Position numbers and translations under genes: made by a program
Notes under the pieces: generated by a model
Told to the model about the DNA's origin: nothing
Seen by the model: only the letters and a program-made list of their open reading frames with translations
The model's database searches: none
In this document: positions 60,629-64,000 of the stretch, piece after piece
How positions within the stretch are numbered: position 1 is the stretch's first letter
How the letters are laid out: every line of letters begins with the position of its first letter
From: Caulobacter sp.
GTDB lineage: Bacteria > Pseudomonadota > Alphaproteobacteria > Caulobacterales > Caulobacteraceae
Direction of reading: 5' to 3'
NCBI GenBank assembly: GCA_016125585.1
Contig: WGLL01000008.1
Coordinates: 1 to 64,000, forward strand
DNA: 64,000 bases

Positions 60629-61468
60629 GTGAAGAAGCTTGGTCTGATTGCCGGGGCCGGCGGCCTGCCGGCCGAAATCGCCGACCACTGCCGCCAGGCG
60701 GGCCGGCCTTATTTTGTTGTCCGCCTGCGCGGCATCGCCGACGACGCGACCCTGGGCCACCCGGGGGCGGAGGTCGGACTGGCAGAACTGGGCAAGTGCT
60801 TCAAGCTGCTCAGGCGCGAAGGCTGCGAGGCGGTCTGCTTCGCCGGCATCGTCCATCGTCCCGACTTTACCGCCCTGAAGCCAGACATGCGCGGCGTCGC
60901 CGCCCTGCCGGGGATTGTCGCGGCCGCCCGGCACGGTGATGACGCCCTGCTACGCCGGATCCTCGACGAATTCCGCAAGGAAGGCTTCGTGGTCGAGGGC
61001 GTGCATGAGGCGGTCGGGGCCATGACCCTGCCTCTGGGGCTGCTGGGGCGTCACGCGCCCGGCGCCGCCCATACCGCCGACATCGCCAGGGCGCTCGATG
61101 TCGCCCGTGAGATCGGCCGCCTGGATGTGGGGCAGGGGGCGGTGGTCTGCGATGGTCTGGTGCTGGCCGTAGAGGCCCAGGAGGGCACCGATTCCATGCT
61201 GCGCCGGGTCGCGGACCTGCCGACCGCCATTCGCGGCGAGCCGGGTCGCGCCAAGGGGGTGCTGGCCAAGGCGCCCAAGCCGATCCAGGAACTGAAGGTC
61301 GATCTGCCGACCATCGGCGTGGCCACCCTGCGCGGGGCTGCCCGCGCCGGGCTGGCCGGAGTGGTCGGAGAGGCCGGGCGATTGCTGGTGGTCGACCGGG
61401 AGGCGGTGATCGCCGCGGCCGACGAATACGGGCTGTTCGTGCTGGGCGTGGAGCACAAGGCGCCGTGA
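60629..61468 (+). CDS. lpxI: UDP-2,3-diacylglucosamine pyrophosphatase LpxI
   Basis: A 279-aa enzyme that replaces LpxH in many alphaproteobacteria; the type was defined in Caulobacter crescentus. Motifs: LGLIAGAGGLPAEIADHCR at the N-terminus, and GAVVCDGLVLAVEAQEGTDSML with KGVLAKAPKP in the C-terminal domain. GTG start at 60629, 4 bp after lpxA; the upstream open frame lies inside lpxA. It overlaps lpxB by GTGA. Confidence 0.95.
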   Translation: MKKLGLIAGAGGLPAEIADHCRQAGRPYFVVRLRGIADDATLGHPGAEVGLAELGKCFKLLRREGCEAVCFAGIVHRPDFTALKPDMRGVAALPGIVAAARHGDDALLRRILDEFRKEGFVVEGVHEAVGAMTLPLGLLGRHAPGAAHTADIARALDVAREIGRLDVGQGAVVCDGLVLAVEAQEGTDSMLRRVADLPTAIRGEPGRAKGVLAKAPKPIQELKVDLPTIGVATLRGAARAGLAGVVGEAGRLLVVDREAVIAAADEYGLFVLGVEHKAP

Positions 61469-62646
61469 CCCGGGCCTCGACCGCGCCCCTGACCGTCATG
61501 CTGGTGGCGGCGGAGGCTTCCGGCGACTCCCTTGGCGCGGGCCTCGCCAGAGCTCTGAAGGCGCGGCTTGGCGATGGCGTGCGGTTTGTCGGGGTCGGCG
61601 GCCAGAAGATGGCCGAACAGGGGGTGCAGAGCCCCTTCGACATTGCGGAACTGTCCATCCTGGGGATCATCGAGGGGGTCCGGGCCCTGCCGATGGTTCG
61701 GCGCAAGGTCAGGGAGACCGCGGCCCTGGCGGCCCGCGAGCGTCCGGACGTGGCGGTGCTGATCGACAGCTGGGGCTTTACCCTGCGGGTCGCCAACGCC
61801 CTGCGGGCTCTCGATCCCAAGCTGCCGCTGGTCAAGTATGTCGGCCCCCAGGTCTGGGCCAGCCGCCCGGGGCGGGCCAGGACCCTGGCCAAGGCGGTTG
61901 ACCATCTGCTGTCGATCCATGGCTTCGATGCTCCGTGGTTCGAGCGGGAAGGCCTGGCGGTGACCACCGTCGGCAATCCGACGCTGATCCGGGACTTTTC
62001 AGCGGCCGACCCTGCGCGGCTGCGCGCGCATATCGGCGCCGGTCCGGATGATCCGATCCTGCTGGTGCTGCCGGGCAGCCGGCCGGCCGAGATCAAGCAT
62101 GTCCTGCCGCATTTCGAGGAGGCGGTCGCCCGCCTGACGGCTGCGCGCCCCGACCTGCGGGTTGTGGTTCCGGTGGCGTCGACGGTGGCCGAGGCGGTCA
62201 GGGCGCGGGCGGCGAACTGGCCGTTCAAGGCGGATATCATCGAGGACGCGGGCCTGAAGGACGACGCCTTTGTCGCCGGCGCCGTGGCCCTGGCCTGCAG
62301 CGGCACGGTGACCACCGAGCTGGCCCTGGCGGGCTGTCCGATGGTGGTGGCCTATCGGCTGGGGCCGGTCAGCTACCGGTTGGCGATGCTGGTGTTCAAG
62401 TCTCCCTGGGTGACGATGTTCAACATCGCCGCTGGTCGGATGGTGGCGCCCGAACTGCTGCAGTACGACTGCACCGGCGAGAAGCTGGCCGCCGCCGTCG
62501 CCGAGCGGCTGGACGACGAGGCCCTTCGCCAAGCCCAGATCGCCGACCAGTTCGCGGCGGTCGAGAAGATGGGGCGGCCGGCGGTCGATCCGTCGGAAAC
62601 CGCCGCCGACACCGTGCTCAGGATTCTGGCGGACCGAGCCGCTTGA
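61465..62646 (+). CDS. lpxB: lipid-A-disaccharide synthase
   Basis: A 393-aa GT19 glycosyltransferase joining two acylated glucosamine units. Conserved parts are VAAEASGDSLGAGLARAL, YVGPQVWASRPGRA and LPGSRPAEIKHVLPHF, then ACSGTVTTELALAGCPMVVAYR. GTG start overlapping lpxI. Its 3' end overlaps the convergent acetyltransferase gene by 29 bp. Confidence 0.96.
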   Translation: MTRASTAPLTVMLVAAEASGDSLGAGLARALKARLGDGVRFVGVGGQKMAEQGVQSPFDIAELSILGIIEGVRALPMVRRKVRETAALAARERPDVAVLIDSWGFTLRVANALRALDPKLPLVKYVGPQVWASRPGRARTLAKAVDHLLSIHGFDAPWFEREGLAVTTVGNPTLIRDFSAADPARLRAHIGAGPDDPILLVLPGSRPAEIKHVLPHFEEAVARLTAARPDLRVVVPVASTVAEAVRARAANWPFKADIIEDAGLKDDAFVAGAVALACSGTVTTELALAGCPMVVAYRLGPVSYRLAMLVFKSPWVTMFNIAAGRMVAPELLQYDCTGEKLAAAVAERLDDEALRQAQIADQFAAVEKMGRPAVDPSETAADTVLRILADRAA

Positions 62647-63151
62647 ACATGATGCAGGTCGGCTCCAGCGGTCCGGCGCTGGACCGGGCAAAGTCGGGAA
62701 TGATCCCGGCGGCCTGATAGCCAAGCCGCTCATACAGCCGCTGCGCCGGATTGCCGGCGACGGTGTCGAGCACAACCAGGGTCTTGCCCAGACGCGCCGC
62801 CTCGGCCTCGGCCGCCAGGGTCAGGGCGGCGCCGATGCCGCCGCCCCTGAGGCGCGGCAGGGTCATCAGCTTCACCAGGTCCACGCGGTGCTGCTGATTA
62901 CCGGGCATGCCGACGACCAGCTGCACCGTGCCGGCCAGGGTCTCGCCAAGCCAGGCGCCCCACATCAGGCGATCCCCGGCTTCCAGCGCCCGGCCGCAGC
63001 CCCGCCAGAAGGTCAGGGCGTCGTCGTAAGACAGGGGAGCCAGGAAGCCGACACTGGCGCCCAGGCCCACGGTTTCGATCAGGATGTCGCAGAGCGCCGG
63101 ACAGAGGTCCGGAAGCTGGTCCGGCGCGATGGGGGCGATCCTTGCATCCAT
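62618..63151 (-). CDS. GNAT-family acetyltransferase
   Basis: A 177-aa protein with a GNAT fold. The acetyl-CoA loop is in LPRLRGGGIGAALTLAAEAEARLGK-like sequence (here RGGGIGAALTLAAEAEA) and the later ERLGYQAAGIIPDFARS. The substrate is not evident. It follows gltA by 15 bp on the same strand and may be read from the gltA transcript. Its last 29 bp overlap the lpxB end. Confidence 0.82.
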   Translation of the reverse strand: MDARIAPIAPDQLPDLCPALCDILIETVGLGASVGFLAPLSYDDALTFWRGCGRALEAGDRLMWGAWLGETLAGTVQLVVGMPGNQQHRVDLVKLMTLPRLRGGGIGAALTLAAEAEAARLGKTLVVLDTVAGNPAQRLYERLGYQAAGIIPDFARSSAGPLEPTCIMFKRLGPPES

Positions 63152-63166
63152 CGCGCCGCGCGGGCC

Positions 63167-64000
63167 CTAGCGCTTGTCGAGGGGCAGGTAGTCGCGCTGC
63201 GTCTCGCCGGTGTAGAGCTGGCGCGGACGACCGATCTTGCGACCCGGATCCTCGAACATTTCCTTCCACTGGCTGATCCAGCCGACGGTGCGAGCCAGGG
63301 CGAACAGCACGGTGAACATGGTCGAGGGGAAGCCCATCGCCCGCAGGGTGATGCCCGAATAGAAGTCGATGTTCGGGTAGAGCTTGCGCTCGATGAAGTA
63401 GGGATCGCTGAGGGCGATCTTCTCCAGTTCCATCGCCACTTCCAGCAGCGGGTCGTTGATGCCCAGCTCGCCGAGGACCTCGTGGCAGGTCTTCTGCATC
63501 GCGGTCGCCCGGGGGTCGAAGTTCTTGTACACGCGGTGGCCGAAGCCCATCAGCTTGTACTTGCGGGCCTTAACCCCCTCGATGAACTCGGGAATCTTGT
63601 CGACGGTCCCGATCTCTTCCAGCATCTCCAGGGCTTCCTGGTTGGCGCCGCCATGGCTGGGGCCCCAGAGGCAGGCGATGCCGGCGGCGATGCAGGCGAA
63701 GGGATGGGCGCCGGACGAGCCGGCCAGTCGCACCGTCGAGGTCGAGGCGTTCTGCTCGTGATCGGCGTGGAGGATGAAGATCCGGTCCATGGCCCGGGTC
63801 AGGACCGGGTTCGGCTGCCAGTCCTCGGCCGGAACGGCGAAGCACATGCGCAGGAAGTTCTCCGAATAGGACAGCTCGTTGCGCGGCGAGATGAAGGGCT
63901 GGCCCATGTGGTACTTGAAGGCCCGCGCCGCGATCGTCGGCATCTTGGCGATCAGGCGGTGGGCGGAGATCTCCCGTTCGCGCGGATCATCGACATTGAT
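63167..64000 (-). CDS. gltA: citrate synthase, 3' part (gene runs past the window)
   Basis: The last 277 residues of a citrate synthase; the frame is open to the window edge and the 5' end is outside. Active-site and signature regions are visible: [35 protein letters not shown] and [15 protein letters not shown]. It condenses acetyl-CoA and oxaloacetate, the entry to the TCA cycle. The sequence type is the hexameric Gram-negative form. Confidence 0.96.
   Translation of the reverse strand: MNVDDPREREISAHRLIAKMPTIAARAFKYHMGQPFISPRNELSYSENFLRMCFAVPAEDWQPNPVLTRAMDRIFILHADHEQNASTSTVRLAGSSGAHPFACIAAGIACLWGPSHGGANQEALEMLEEIGTVDKIPEFIEGVKARKYKLMGFGHRVYKNFDPRATAMQKTCHEVLGELGINDPLLEVAMELEKIALSDPYFIERKLYPNIDFYSGITLRAMGFPSTMFTVLFALARTVGWISQWKEMFEDPGRKIGRPRQLYTGETQRDYLPLDKR

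Overview
The window is chromosomal DNA of a high-GC alphaproteobacterium, almost certainly Caulobacteraceae (Caulobacter, Phenylobacterium or a close relative). Supporting evidence: an 18-kb nuo operon with small extra genes between the subunits; a 29-codon SidA-like gene under GAAC-N7-GAAC LexA boxes just before dnaE; a 799-aa Lon whose catalytic Ser falls at residue 674; a 279-aa LpxI; an RNase J; and the order mce-DUF1467-proS-lolC-lolD-...-dnaE. There is no rRNA, CRISPR array, prophage or insertion sequence. Genus assignment is inference.

Layout. 1-1000: initiator tRNA and an OmpA-type lipoprotein. 1322-5285: four-gene Anbu operon (permuted ATP-grasp, alpha-E protein, transglutaminase-like protease, Anbu peptidase). 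5385-8494: lon behind a sigma32-like promoter, an HU-family gene and tRNA-Val. 8564-10405: DUF1295 protein and cyclopropane-synthase-like methyltransferase. 10450-11552: SPFH membrane protein plus a 58-aa ribbon-helix-helix protein with a repeated operator-like site. 11612-13884 (minus): secreted unknown, tRNA-Asp, AbgT transporter. 14045-32212: promoter and genes nuoA-N, with ten extra ORFs among them. 32291-41059: DUF1801 protein, birA, coaX, RNase J, rhomboid protease, mce, DUF1467, proS, lolC/E, lolD. 41069-43285 (minus): BlaI-type repressor and M56 peptidase fused to a TonB-like domain. 43398-47389: unknown gene, sidA, dnaE. 47545-62646: rpsB-tsf-pyrH-frr-uppS-cdsA-dxr-rseP-bamA-skp-lpxD-fabZ-lpxA-lpxI-lpxB, the conserved block joining translation, phospholipid and isoprenoid synthesis to outer-membrane assembly and lipid A. 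62618-64000 (minus): GNAT acetyltransferase and the 3' part of citrate synthase.

Most of the window is core metabolism and envelope biogenesis. The less ordinary parts are: (i) ten accessory ORFs inside the nuo operon, including three small membrane proteins in one block that share an ungapped 24-residue motif and look like a tandem family, and a 37-codon ORF that exactly bridges its neighbours; (ii) the SPFH/ribbon-helix-helix operon with its own likely operator; (iii) the BlaI/M56-TonB pair with a 16-bp palindrome overlapping its promoter; (iv) sidA with tandem LexA boxes; (v) a 392-bp gap before proS ending in a strong terminator, which may encode a small RNA.

All calls come from reading the sequence. 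No database search was run.
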